Assembly (NCBI RefSeq): GCF_020037125.1
Contig: NZ_JAIQDG010000011.1
Span: 186,001 to 250,000 of the forward strand
Source: Myxococcus sp. RHSTA-1-4
GTDB taxonomy: Bacteria; Myxococcota; Myxococcia; Myxococcales; Myxococcaceae
Reading direction: 5' to 3'
Length of the DNA stretch: 64,000 nt
How positions within the stretch are numbered: position 1 is the stretch's first letter; the number at the start of each line of letters is the position of its first letter. Shown here in pieces: positions 25,315-34,358 of this stretch. The notes below the pieces were generated by a model, which worked only from the letters and a program-made list of their open reading frames with translations, had not been told where the DNA came from and did no database searches. Position numbers and translations under genes: made by a program.

Positions 25315-27030
25315 TCAGCGCTCCAGCGCTACCTGGAGCTGGACGGGCTCGCCGCCGCGGAAGGTGCCCTTCCACGCGCGGTAGCCCTTGAGCCTCACCT
25401 GCACGGGGATGGACGTGGCGGGGTAGAGGTTCTCCAGCGTCACGGGCGTGGTGCCCACGTCCCTGCCGTCCACCCGCACCGTGGCGCCCGGGGGCTCGCT
25501 TTGGATGGTGAGCACCGGCGCGGCGGGCCGGATGTCCAGCGCGGCGAAGACCTCGCGCTGCACCGAGCCGCGCGCGCTCCACAGCCAGAAGCCGCCACCC
25601 GCGAGCACGGCCACCCCGCCCAGCAGCACCAGGGCGCGTTTCCAGCGCCCGCGGGCCGGTGGCTCCTCCCAGTCGCTCTCCGGACGTGGTGCGCGCTCGG
25701 CCAGCTCCAGCGAGTCCGCGGGCATCTCGAGCACGCTCCTCGCCGGGGCTGTCTCGGGGCGCGGCTGGAGGTCGTCCGCGATGGACAGGGTGGGGGAGGG
25801 CTCCATCGCGGGCGTCCTGGCGCTCGTGGCCCCCGGAGCCGGCGCGCGCGAGGAAGACGGGGGCCGCCCCATGGGCGCGGTGGAGGAGACCGGGGTGAAG
25901 GCCGGCGAGGGCGGGGCGAGCTCCTCGGCGCAGCGGTCACACGGCGCGCGCGGCGCGGACAGCGGGGCGCCACAGCGCGCGCAGTGGTGCACCACCCGCC
26001 CGCTGGCGCTCATCGCCGCGCCACCCGGCAGGGCCTCCTCCGCGCCCTGCTCCGCCCACTCCAGCTGCGCGAGTGGAGGTACCGGGGGCGGGGCCAGGCG
26101 CGGGGCGGGGTCCGCCTCGCCCAGCTCCCGGAGGGTGGGGGCCAGCCGCAGCGTCCGCAGGAAGTCCGCGAGCGCGTGCGACGTGGCGGGCTCTCCGGCC
26201 TGGGCCAGCCACCGCGCGAGCGCCTCGCTCACGGCCTCCGGCGTCGGGAAGCGCGCATCGGGGGCCCGGGCCAGCATGCGCATGACGGTGGCGGCCAGCG
26301 GCGCGGGCACGTCCGGCGGGGGCGGTGGAATCTCGCGGGACAGGATGGCGTACGCCACCGCCATGGGCTCCCGCAGCTCATGGAAGGGGTGCCGGCCCGT
26401 GAGCAGCTCGTACAGGACGATGCCCAGGGAGAACTGGTCGCTCCAGGCGGTGGCGGGGGCGCCTTGAATCACCTCGGGCGCGCTGTAGGCCTCCTTGCCC
26501 CGGAAGATGCCGGGCTCCGTGAAGGAGCCACTCCCCAGCCGGGCGATGCCGAAGTCCGTCACCTTCACCTCGCCCTCGCGCGACACGAGGACGTTGGAGG
26601 GGGACACGTCGCGGTGGGCCATCATCACCGGGCGCCCATCGTGCTGCTTCCGGTAGGCGTGGCAGAGGCCGGCCAGGACTTGAAGCACGACGAAGGCCGC
26701 CAGGTGCGGCGGGAAGCGCAGTCCCTGCCGCGCGGCGGTGCGCAGGACGATGCCGAGGTCCCAGCCGTCCACCAGCTCCATCACCAGGAAGAGGCCGCCG
26801 GCGCCCTGGCCCACGTCGTAGACGGTGGCGATGTTCTGGTGCTGCAGCAGCATGGCCAGCCGCGCCTCGGCCAGGAACATGCGGGCGATGTCCGGCTCCC
26901 GCGCGAGCTGCGGCAGCACCCGCTTGATGGCCACCGTGCGCTCGAAGTCCCCGGTGCGCGCCACGCCGAGGAACAGCTCCGCCATGCCGCCGGTGGCCAG
27001 GGGCCGTACGAGCCGATAGCGTTCGTTCAC
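25315..27030 (-). CDS. Membrane Ser/Thr protein kinase with zinc-finger-like motif and PEGA domain
   Basis: 571 residues from GTG 27030 (MNERYRLVRPLATGGMAELF). Kinase domain at 5-270: glycine loop, K36 in TVAIKRVLPQL, catalytic loop HRDVSPSNVLV (139-149), DFG at 159-161, and APEVIQGAPATAWSDQFSLG. Near 344-370 is a CxxC-x(n)-CxxC pair (CARCGAPLSAPRAPCDRCAE). After a Pro/Ser linker there is one membrane helix (VLLGGVAVLAGGGFWLW, about 465-483), and beyond it a PEGA domain (PPGATVRVDGRDVGTTPVTL), so the PEGA part is outside the cytoplasm. The activation loop has the usual bacterial Hanks-type form. It is the last gene of a minus-strand run that includes an HD-GYP protein. The PP2C at 8.7 kb is a possible phosphatase. 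Confidence 0.92.
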   Translation of the reverse strand: MNERYRLVRPLATGGMAELFLGVARTGDFERTVAIKRVLPQLAREPDIARMFLAEARLAMLLQHQNIATVYDVGQGAGGLFLVMELVDGWDLGIVLRTAARQGLRFPPHLAAFVVLQVLAGLCHAYRKQHDGRPVMMAHRDVSPSNVLVSREGEVKVTDFGIARLGSGSFTEPGIFRGKEAYSAPEVIQGAPATAWSDQFSLGIVLYELLTGRHPFHELREPMAVAYAILSREIPPPPPDVPAPLAATVMRMLARAPDARFPTPEAVSEALARWLAQAGEPATSHALADFLRTLRLAPTLRELGEADPAPRLAPPPVPPLAQLEWAEQGAEEALPGGAAMSASGRVVHHCARCGAPLSAPRAPCDRCAEELAPPSPAFTPVSSTAPMGRPPSSSRAPAPGATSARTPAMEPSPTLSIADDLQPRPETAPARSVLEMPADSLELAERAPRPESDWEEPPARGRWKRALVLLGGVAVLAGGGFWLWSARGSVQREVFAALDIRPAAPVLTIQSEPPGATVRVDGRDVGTTPVTLENLYPATSIPVQVRLKGYRAWKGTFRGGEPVQLQVALER

Positions 27031-27061
27031 GGACGGCCTCCAGGCACGAGGGCCTTCATCC

Positions 27062-27400
27062 TCAGGTGGCGGGCTGGGTGACTTCGCGCAGCAGCTTCCA
27101 GGGGTAGATGCCGGTGGTGTGGCCGTCGCTGAAGACGAAGGCCAGCGCGTAGTTGCCCACCGGCTGGACCTGCTGGATGCGCAGGTCCGCGGGCACCTTC
27201 GCCGGGTCCAGGGTGCGTTTGTTCGTCCACTCGTCCACACACGCGGCGCAGGGGCACTGCTGGCGCAGCACCTGCGCGCTCGCGCCCGTCTTCACGCCGT
27301 CGTCCCATGCCAGCTCCAGCCGCGCGCCGTCGGAGGACAGCCGGACATCCGTCGCGCTGACGGGCTTGGGGGCGGGCTTGATGCGGTCCCAGAAGCTCAA
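27062..27400 (-). CDS. DUF971 domain protein
   Basis: 112 residues. A single DUF971 domain, the small fold also found at the N-terminus of gamma-butyrobetaine hydroxylase: VRLSSDGARLELAWDDG, LRQQCPCAACVDEWTNKRTL, VPADLRIQQVQPVGNYALAF, FSDGHTTGIYPWKLLRE. The conserved CPCAAC cysteines may bind zinc; in some bacteria these proteins accompany Fe-S cluster factors. Function here is open. 31 bases upstream of the kinase start and on the same strand, so likely co-transcribed. Confidence 0.88.
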   Translation of the reverse strand: MSFWDRIKPAPKPVSATDVRLSSDGARLELAWDDGVKTGASAQVLRQQCPCAACVDEWTNKRTLDPAKVPADLRIQQVQPVGNYALAFVFSDGHTTGIYPWKLLREVTQPAT

Positions 27401-27495
27401 CGTTCCACCTTCTTCGTCTGGAGTCTCAACAGCACGGGGCCTTCCCTAGCATCCTTCCGCCCCGGCGGCTGGGGGAAGCGCGCGCCCGTGCCCCG

Positions 27496-29202
27496 TCAGG
27501 AGGCGAGTTTGACGGGCAGCCGGTGGCCCTCCAGCCGCACGCCCTGCTTCGCCAGCACCTGCCGCAGCGCCGCCACCACCTTCGGGTCCAGCTGCGCGCC
27601 GCTGAGGTTGTCGAGGATTTCCATCGCCTTCTCCAGCGGCATGGCCTTCTGGTACGGGCGCGTGGAGGTGCACGCGTCGAAGGTGTCCGCGCACGCGACG
27701 ATGCGGGCCAGCAGGGGGATGTCCTCGCCCTGGAGCCGGTCCGGGTAGCCGGTGCCGTCCCAGCGCTCGTGGTGGTGGCGCACGCACGCGCGCACCGCGC
27801 CCAGGAAGCTCACCGGACCGATGATGGCGTCGCCGATGGCCGGGTGCTCTCGCATGATGGCCATCTCCTGGTCCGTCAGCCGCGACTGCTTGCAGAGGAT
27901 GGACTCGACGATGCCAATCTTGCCGATGTCGTGGAGGATGCCGCCGTACTGGAGCTGCCGCAGCTCGCGCTCGGTGAGGTTCAGCTCGCGGCCAATCTGC
28001 ACCGCCACGTCGCCCACGCGCTGGCTGTGGCCGCGCGTGTACGCGTCCTTCGAGTCGATGGAGTTGGCCAGCGCGACGATGGTCTCCAGGTAGCCCTTCT
28101 CCAGGCTCTCGTAGAGGCCGCGGTTCTCCATGTCGTACGCCAGGAGCTGCTTGCTCATGTAGTTGAACGTCTGGGCCAGCTCGCCCAGCTCGTTCTTCTG
28201 CGGGACGTCCACCTCCACGCCGAACTTCCCGCGCGCCAGCTCCAGCGCGCTCTGCGTGAAGCCCTTGAGGGGCCGCGTGAGGTTGCGCGAGAAGAGCGCC
28301 GCCAGCACCAGCGCCACGAGGATGGCGCCGCCCAGGCCCAGGAGGATGCGGCGCTCCATGGTCTCCACCTGGAGGTAGGCGTGCTCCACCGGCTGCTCGG
28401 AGATGATGGCCCAGCCGAGCTCCGGCAGCACCGTGTACGCGGCCACCACCGCGCCCCGGCCCTCGCCGAAGTTGCCCACGTGGAATAGCTCCGTGTCCGG
28501 GTTGTGCTCGAGCTGCCGCAGCAGGTGCGCCACCGGACTGCGTCCCGACACGTCCCCGCCCAGGTCCGCCACGCCGCCACCACCAACGACGAGGTGGCCG
28601 TGACGGTCCGCCAGGTACGCGAAGCCGGTGCTGCCCACACGCTCCTGCTCCAGCATCCGCCGCAGCTCACCCAACGACAGGTCCGCCGCGACGTAGCCCT
28701 GGACGGGCTCTCCCACCGGGAAGGCCAGCGTCACCACCGGCTCGCTTCCACCCGCCTCCATCACCGCGTCCGAGTAGCGCAGCCCGTCGATGTCCTCCAG
28801 CAGCGCGCGGGCGCGCTCCTCGTGAGCGGCCAGCGCGGTGGGGGGCACGTCGTGCTTGGAGAAGGCCTGCAGTCCCGGCAGCCGCTGCCGGTCCGGACCG
28901 AACACGGTGAGGGCCAGCACCTCGCGCCGCTGCGTGAGCACCGACGCCAGGTGCGTCTGCTGGGCCTCCCGCGGCAGCCGGAAGAAACCGGGTACGCGCG
29001 CCAGCCCCAGCACCGTGTTGGCGGGCTCGCCCAGGAAGTCCTCCGCCTTGAGCCGCAGCTGCTTCACCCGTTCCTGTGCCAGCTCCTGCGCGTCGCGCAC
29101 CAGCAGCTCGCGCGTGTGGGACACGGAGAGCCAGCCCACCATCAGCGTGGGGACGAAGCTCACCACCAACATCAGCAGGAGGATGGCTTTGAACAGGCGC
29201 AC
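27496..29202 (-). CDS. Membrane Cache-HAMP-HD-GYP cyclic dinucleotide phosphodiesterase
   Basis: 568 residues. A first membrane helix (ILLLMLVVSFVPTLMVGWLS) and a second near 290-307 (LLGLGGAILVALVLAALFS) bracket a periplasmic Cache-like sensor (GSTGFAYLADRHGHLVV, AAYTVLPELGWAIISEQPVE). A HAMP linker follows (TRPLKGFTQSALELARGKFG), then a complete HD-GYP domain: YTRGHSQRVGDVAV, GILHDIGKIGI, REHPAIGDAII, and HHHERWDGTGYPDRLQGEDI. Such enzymes hydrolyse c-di-GMP or, in some deltaproteobacteria, 3'3'-cGAMP; the nucleotide is not decidable from sequence. It lies 19 bases behind the LysM gene and after a FecR lipoprotein gene, which suggests an envelope-sensing set. Confidence 0.93.
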   Translation of the reverse strand: MRLFKAILLLMLVVSFVPTLMVGWLSVSHTRELLVRDAQELAQERVKQLRLKAEDFLGEPANTVLGLARVPGFFRLPREAQQTHLASVLTQRREVLALTVFGPDRQRLPGLQAFSKHDVPPTALAAHEERARALLEDIDGLRYSDAVMEAGGSEPVVTLAFPVGEPVQGYVAADLSLGELRRMLEQERVGSTGFAYLADRHGHLVVGGGGVADLGGDVSGRSPVAHLLRQLEHNPDTELFHVGNFGEGRGAVVAAYTVLPELGWAIISEQPVEHAYLQVETMERRILLGLGGAILVALVLAALFSRNLTRPLKGFTQSALELARGKFGVEVDVPQKNELGELAQTFNYMSKQLLAYDMENRGLYESLEKGYLETIVALANSIDSKDAYTRGHSQRVGDVAVQIGRELNLTERELRQLQYGGILHDIGKIGIVESILCKQSRLTDQEMAIMREHPAIGDAIIGPVSFLGAVRACVRHHHERWDGTGYPDRLQGEDIPLLARIVACADTFDACTSTRPYQKAMPLEKAMEILDNLSGAQLDPKVVAALRQVLAKQGVRLEGHRLPVKLAS

Positions 29203-29221
29203 GGTGCGGCTCCTCCGGTGG

Positions 29222-30118
29222 CTACTGCCACTGTCCCTTCTTCACTTCGAGCTTGAGCTGCTCCGGCGCCAGCTCGAAGCGCCGGGCGAGGCTGGGCTCG
29301 GAACGGCCCGACGGGCCCACCGCGCGCACCGTCCACCGGTACCGGCCGGCCGGTAGCACGGGCAGCTTCACGTCCACGGAGGTGACGTCCTGGGTGAAGA
29401 CGGAGGCGCCCTCGCTGTCGCTCGACACCTCCACCACGTAGCGCTCCGCCCCATGCACCGGCGCCCAGGCCAGCCTCACCGGCCCCAGCCGGCCCGCCTT
29501 GTCCGGGCGCCGCTTCAAGAGCTCCCCATCCTCCGGCAACGCGGGGCGGGGCGCCACCAGGGGGGCGGCGGGCGCGGGGGGCGGGTTGCCCCTCTCCACG
29601 CGCAGCGACTCTCCAGGGGGGACGGGCCGGGTGACACCCTGGGCCTCCACCCGCACCGGGGGGCCGCGGCTGACGGTGACGGTGGTGGTGCCCCCATCCG
29701 CGCCCACCTCCACGGAGAAGGCGGAGGAGGCGTGCGTCGTGGGCGGCTGCGCTCCGTGCTTTCCGGCGGCGTTGGCCGCCTCGGACGCCTGGGCGTAGCG
29801 GCCGGCGCGGAAGTGCGTCTCCGCCTCCTTCAGCCGCACCTCCGCCTCCGGAGACGCGCCCGCGTCCCCCACGAGGGTCCGCGCCGTCTCCAGGGCCTTG
29901 CGCGCCAGCACGCGGTCATGGCCCGGCACCTTCAGCCGCGTGCCCGCGGCCACCGCGTCCGAGCTCAGCCCGTTGAGCGCCATGATTTCCGCCGCCGCGT
30001 CCGGGTCCCCCACGGTGCGCTCCGCCACCTGGCGCAGCGTCTCGTTGGGACCCACCACCGCCGTGTCCTGCGCGGCGGCGGCCAGCCATGGCAGCAGCAG
30101 GAAGAGGGGTAGCCTCAT
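29222..30118 (-). CDS. Exported LysM protein paired with FecR
   Basis: 298 residues. Signal peptide MRLPLFLLLPWLAAAA. Residues about 20-67 form a LysM-like domain (VVGPNETLRQVAERTVGDPD, MALNGLSSDAVAAGTRLKVP), suggesting binding to peptidoglycan or a glycan. A short helical segment (RLKEAETHFRAGRYAQASEA) follows, then a Pro-rich linker, and a C-terminal fibronectin/Ig-like beta domain (AWAPVHGAERYVVEVSSDSE, PAGRYRWTVRAVGPSGRSEP). The start overlaps the stop of the FecR lipoprotein gene by 4 bases (ATGA), so translation is coupled. FecR-LysM pairs are often linked to cyclic-nucleotide signalling proteins in deltaproteobacteria. Confidence 0.85.
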   Translation of the reverse strand: MRLPLFLLLPWLAAAAQDTAVVGPNETLRQVAERTVGDPDAAAEIMALNGLSSDAVAAGTRLKVPGHDRVLARKALETARTLVGDAGASPEAEVRLKEAETHFRAGRYAQASEAANAAGKHGAQPPTTHASSAFSVEVGADGGTTTVTVSRGPPVRVEAQGVTRPVPPGESLRVERGNPPPAPAAPLVAPRPALPEDGELLKRRPDKAGRLGPVRLAWAPVHGAERYVVEVSSDSEGASVFTQDVTSVDVKLPVLPAGRYRWTVRAVGPSGRSEPSLARRFELAPEQLKLEVKKGQWQ

Positions 30119-30588
30119 TGGAAGACAATCTCCCTTCCCGCCTGGATGGTGGCCGCCGGCGTGGTGACGGAGAGGGACTGCGCCGCCGGCCTCTCCAGCT
30201 CCGCGTCGATGCGGCCGCGCAGCACCGTGAGGTCCGTGCGCTGCTGGCCCGGCCGGAGCCGCGTCTCGGCGATGCCGATGAGTGAGTCGGCGCCCAGGTG
30301 CACCGTGCCGCCGTCACTGGCGAAGACGAGGTCCGCGCGCGCGCCCGCCTCGGTGCGCACCTTGTCGTTCTCGAACAGCGGCAGGTCCTCCTGCGCGGGG
30401 CTCCAGTCGTCCGCGGCGGCGCGCTTCACCTGCACGGCCCCCTGGAGGCTCCGCAGGTGCGCGCGGGGCGACGGCGCCGGTCGCGCGGAGGACGCGGGCG
30501 CGGGAGCCTTCTCGTCGGCGGTGCAGCCGAGCGGTGAGGCCGAGAGCGCGAGCGCGAGCAACATGGGAGACCAGCGTCGTCGGTTCAC
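30115..30588 (-). CDS. FecR-domain lipoprotein
   Basis: 157 residues from a GTG at 30588, which gives a basic n-region (MNRRRWSPM) before the hydrophobic stretch and lipobox SPLGC; an ATG at 30564 is an alternative. After a Pro/Ala linker comes a FecR domain: LRSLQGAVQVKRAAADDWSP, LFENDKVRTEAGARADLVFA, GGTVHLGADSLIGI, VLRGRIDAELERPAAQSLSV. The protein should be lipid-anchored in the periplasm. It is not next to a sigma factor or TonB receptor, so the classical iron-citrate role is unlikely; a structural or sensing role with the coupled LysM protein fits better. Confidence 0.85.
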   Translation of the reverse strand: MNRRRWSPMLLALALSASPLGCTADEKAPAPASSARPAPSPRAHLRSLQGAVQVKRAAADDWSPAQEDLPLFENDKVRTEAGARADLVFASDGGTVHLGADSLIGIAETRLRPGQQRTDLTVLRGRIDAELERPAAQSLSVTTPAATIQAGREIVFQ

Positions 30589-30659
30589 GTGGGGGTCCGG
30601 GGAACCTGCACAGTCTAGCGGGGATGGACCCGCGCGAAACGGGCCCGGCCACCCGGACG

Positions 30660-31463
30660 CTAGTCCAGCCGACGGTGTTGCAGGCAGGGCAGATTCCTGC
30701 GGATGCGCGCCTGGAGCTCCGGGTCCACCGGCGCCAGCGCCAGCCCCTCGCCCTCGGACGCCCGCGCCGTCACCAGCCCCCACGGGTCCACCACCATGGC
30801 GTGGCCATAGGTGAGGCGGTTGGCGGAGTGTCTCCCACCCTGGGCGGGTGCGAGCACGTACGCCTGGTTTTCGATGGCGCGCGCCCGCAGGAGTACCTCC
30901 CAGTGGTCCTTGCCCGTCATCAGCGTGAAGGCCGCCGGCACCGCCAGCAGCGTGGCGCCGTCCTTCGACAGCCGCCGGTACAGCTCCGGGAAGCGCAGGT
31001 CGTAGCAGACGGACAGGCCCAGCCGGCCCACCTCCGTGTCCGCGCCCACCACCTCCGTCCCCGGCGCCACGGCGGCGGACTCCTGGTAGGTGGCACCATC
31101 TCCCACCTCCACGTCGAACAGGTGCATCTTCCGGTAGACGGCCAGCCGCTCGCCCCCGGGCCCGAAGAGGACGCTGGTGTTGTACAGGCGGCCGCCCGGC
31201 GCTCCCGCCTCCAGCACGCTGCCGGCCAGCAGGGTGACTTTCAGCTCCCGGGCCAGTTGCGCCATGCGGGACAGCGTGGGGCCGTCCAGGTCCTCGGCGG
31301 CGCCCGGACGCTCGGGCTCGGGGCCCATCCAGGAGAAGTTCTCGGGGAGGCCCACCAGGCGAGCCCCCAGCCCGGCCGCCCGCCGCACGAGGCGGGCGGC
31401 GACGTCCAGGTTGTGGCTCTTGTCCGCGGTGGACACCATCTGCGCGGCGGCAATGAGGTGCAT
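30660..31463 (-). CDS. Nitrilase-family hydrolase, Nit/deaminated glutathione amidase type
   Basis: 267 residues from ATG 31463 (MHLIAAAQMVSTADKSHNLD). The nitrilase catalytic triad is present: Glu in LVGLPENFSWMG, Lys in YRKMHLFDVEV, Cys in LSVCYDLRFPELYRRL. The DLRFPELYR context is typical of the Nit1/Nit2 branch, which repairs deaminated glutathione or acts as omega-amidase. It is the first gene of the minus-strand run ahead of the FecR gene (71-base gap) and divergent from rimP; cotranscription with the FecR-HD-GYP set is possible but its function seems independent. Confidence 0.9.
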   Translation of the reverse strand: MHLIAAAQMVSTADKSHNLDVAARLVRRAAGLGARLVGLPENFSWMGPEPERPGAAEDLDGPTLSRMAQLARELKVTLLAGSVLEAGAPGGRLYNTSVLFGPGGERLAVYRKMHLFDVEVGDGATYQESAAVAPGTEVVGADTEVGRLGLSVCYDLRFPELYRRLSKDGATLLAVPAAFTLMTGKDHWEVLLRARAIENQAYVLAPAQGGRHSANRLTYGHAMVVDPWGLVTARASEGEGLALAPVDPELQARIRRNLPCLQHRRLD

Positions 31464-31560
31464 GGGCGCCGTTATAACGTCCCTCGGGGGGCTCGGAACC
31501 CCTGGGAATTCCTTGCCCTGTCGGGCAGGTTTCACCCCGAGCACGAGGGTGCGTCCTTCC

Positions 31561-31590
31561 TTTACACCCCGACGGGGCGTGTGCTACGGA
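31561..31590 (+). promoter_or_regulatory. Weak promoter-like hexamers upstream of rimP
   Basis: TTTACA (31561-31566) and TACGGA (31585-31590) at 18-base spacing lie in the 209-base divergent gap between the Nit gene and rimP. The -35 is good, the -10 poor. Confidence 0.3.
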
Positions 31591-31672
31591 CGCCCCACAT
31601 TTTTCGATGATGGACCTCGAAAAGTGGGCCGCGTGCCCGCTTTTCGCGTTTTTGGAGACCTGTTTCCCGGCT

Positions 31673-32158
31673 ATGTCGGAGAAGAACATCAAGCAGACAG
31701 TGGAGGAGAAGGCCGTCGCCTTGCTCGACCCCATTGTCGCCGGTGAAGGCCTGGAGCTCGTGGACCTGGAGTTCGTCCGGGAGCGCGAGGGCTGGGTCCT
31801 CCGGCTGTTCATCGACAAGCCGGGCGGACGGGTCGGGCTGGACGAGTGCACCCAGGTGTCGCGCGCCGTGGACCCGGCGCTCGACGTGGAGGATTTCATC
31901 CCCCACGAGTACAACCTGGAGGTCTCCAGCCCCGGGGTGAACCGGCCGCTCAAGAAGCCGGCGCACTTCGACCGGGTGAAGGGACAGAAGGTGAAGGTGA
32001 AGACCTTCGGGCCGCTGGGAGACCCCCCGCGCAAGAACTTCACCGGCACGCTGGCCGAGGTGTCAGGCGACGGCATCTCGGTGGATGTGGAGGGCGCCGG
32101 AACCTTCCACATCCTCTTCAAGGACATCGCCAAGGCGAACCTGGAGTTCGAGTTCTAG
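31673..32158 (+). CDS. rimP: Ribosome maturation factor RimP
   Basis: 161 residues from ATG 31673 (MSEKNIKQTVEEKAVALLDP); in-frame ATGs at 31607/31610 would add 21-22 residues. Needed for 30S subunit maturation. Shows LELVDLEFVREREGWVLRLF, IDKPGGRVGLDECTQVSRAV, LEVSSPGVNRPLKKPAHF and GTLAEVSGDGISVDV, the RimP N- and C-domain patterns. First gene of the rimP-nusA-infB cluster; nusA follows 62 bases on. Confidence 0.94.
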   Translation: MSEKNIKQTVEEKAVALLDPIVAGEGLELVDLEFVREREGWVLRLFIDKPGGRVGLDECTQVSRAVDPALDVEDFIPHEYNLEVSSPGVNRPLKKPAHFDRVKGQKVKVKTFGPLGDPPRKNFTGTLAEVSGDGISVDVEGAGTFHILFKDIAKANLEFEF

Positions 32159-32220
32159 ACGTCGACATACAGGGTGCCCCTCCGAGCGGGGACGCCCGTG
32201 GACCCTTTTAGGAGAAGACC

Positions 32221-33921
<1,701 letters not shown>

Positions 33922-33940
33922 GCTAGGGAAGGGAGGGGAC

Positions 33941-34249
33941 GTGGGGCGCCCGACCGGCCGTTCGGTGCCGGGAGAGCAGAGCGCGGAGTCAGGTCCGGTC
34001 CGGACGTGCGTCGGATGCGGGTCACGGCGACCGCAGGCGGAGCTCACCCGGTTCGTGGTAGGGCCTGGGGGCGCTGTGGAAGTGGACAGGGCACGGCGGC
34101 TGCCTGGACGGGGCGCCTACCTGTGCGGTGCCGGTTGTCTGACGGCGGCGCTGAAGCGGAAGGCGTTTGGCAGGGCCTTTCGCGGCAAGGCGGGGCAGGT
34201 TGACCCGTCGCAGCTCGGGCAGGCTTGGAAGCCGGGGACGGGGAGCTAA
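33941..34249 (+). CDS. ylxR: YlxR family RNA-binding protein (DUF448)
   Basis: 102 residues from GTG 33941, preceded by GGGAGGGGAC. The YlxR fold is shown by RTCVGCGSRRPQAELTRFVV, DRARRLPGRGAYLCGAGCL and ALKRKAFGRAFR. The family is a nusA-infB operon nucleic-acid-binding protein, reported in Bacillus as an RNase P modulator (RnpM). A longer in-frame start at 33866 would overlap nusA. Ends 110 bases before infB. Confidence 0.9.
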   Translation: MGRPTGRSVPGEQSAESGPVRTCVGCGSRRPQAELTRFVVGPGGAVEVDRARRLPGRGAYLCGAGCLTAALKRKAFGRAFRGKAGQVDPSQLGQAWKPGTGS

Positions 34250-34358
34250 GGGGTGTGGGGGGGGAGTGGGTGTTAAGGACCACTCGCACACATTTTCGGG
34301 TTTGGACTAGGGTGCTGCGCCCCGGAAGCCGGCGGAGCAGAAGGCCAACAAGGGCAAT

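Noticed and set aside
30115-30588. FecR as part of an iron sigma-factor system
   Set aside because: No FecI-type sigma factor or TonB receptor gene nearby; coupling is to a LysM gene.
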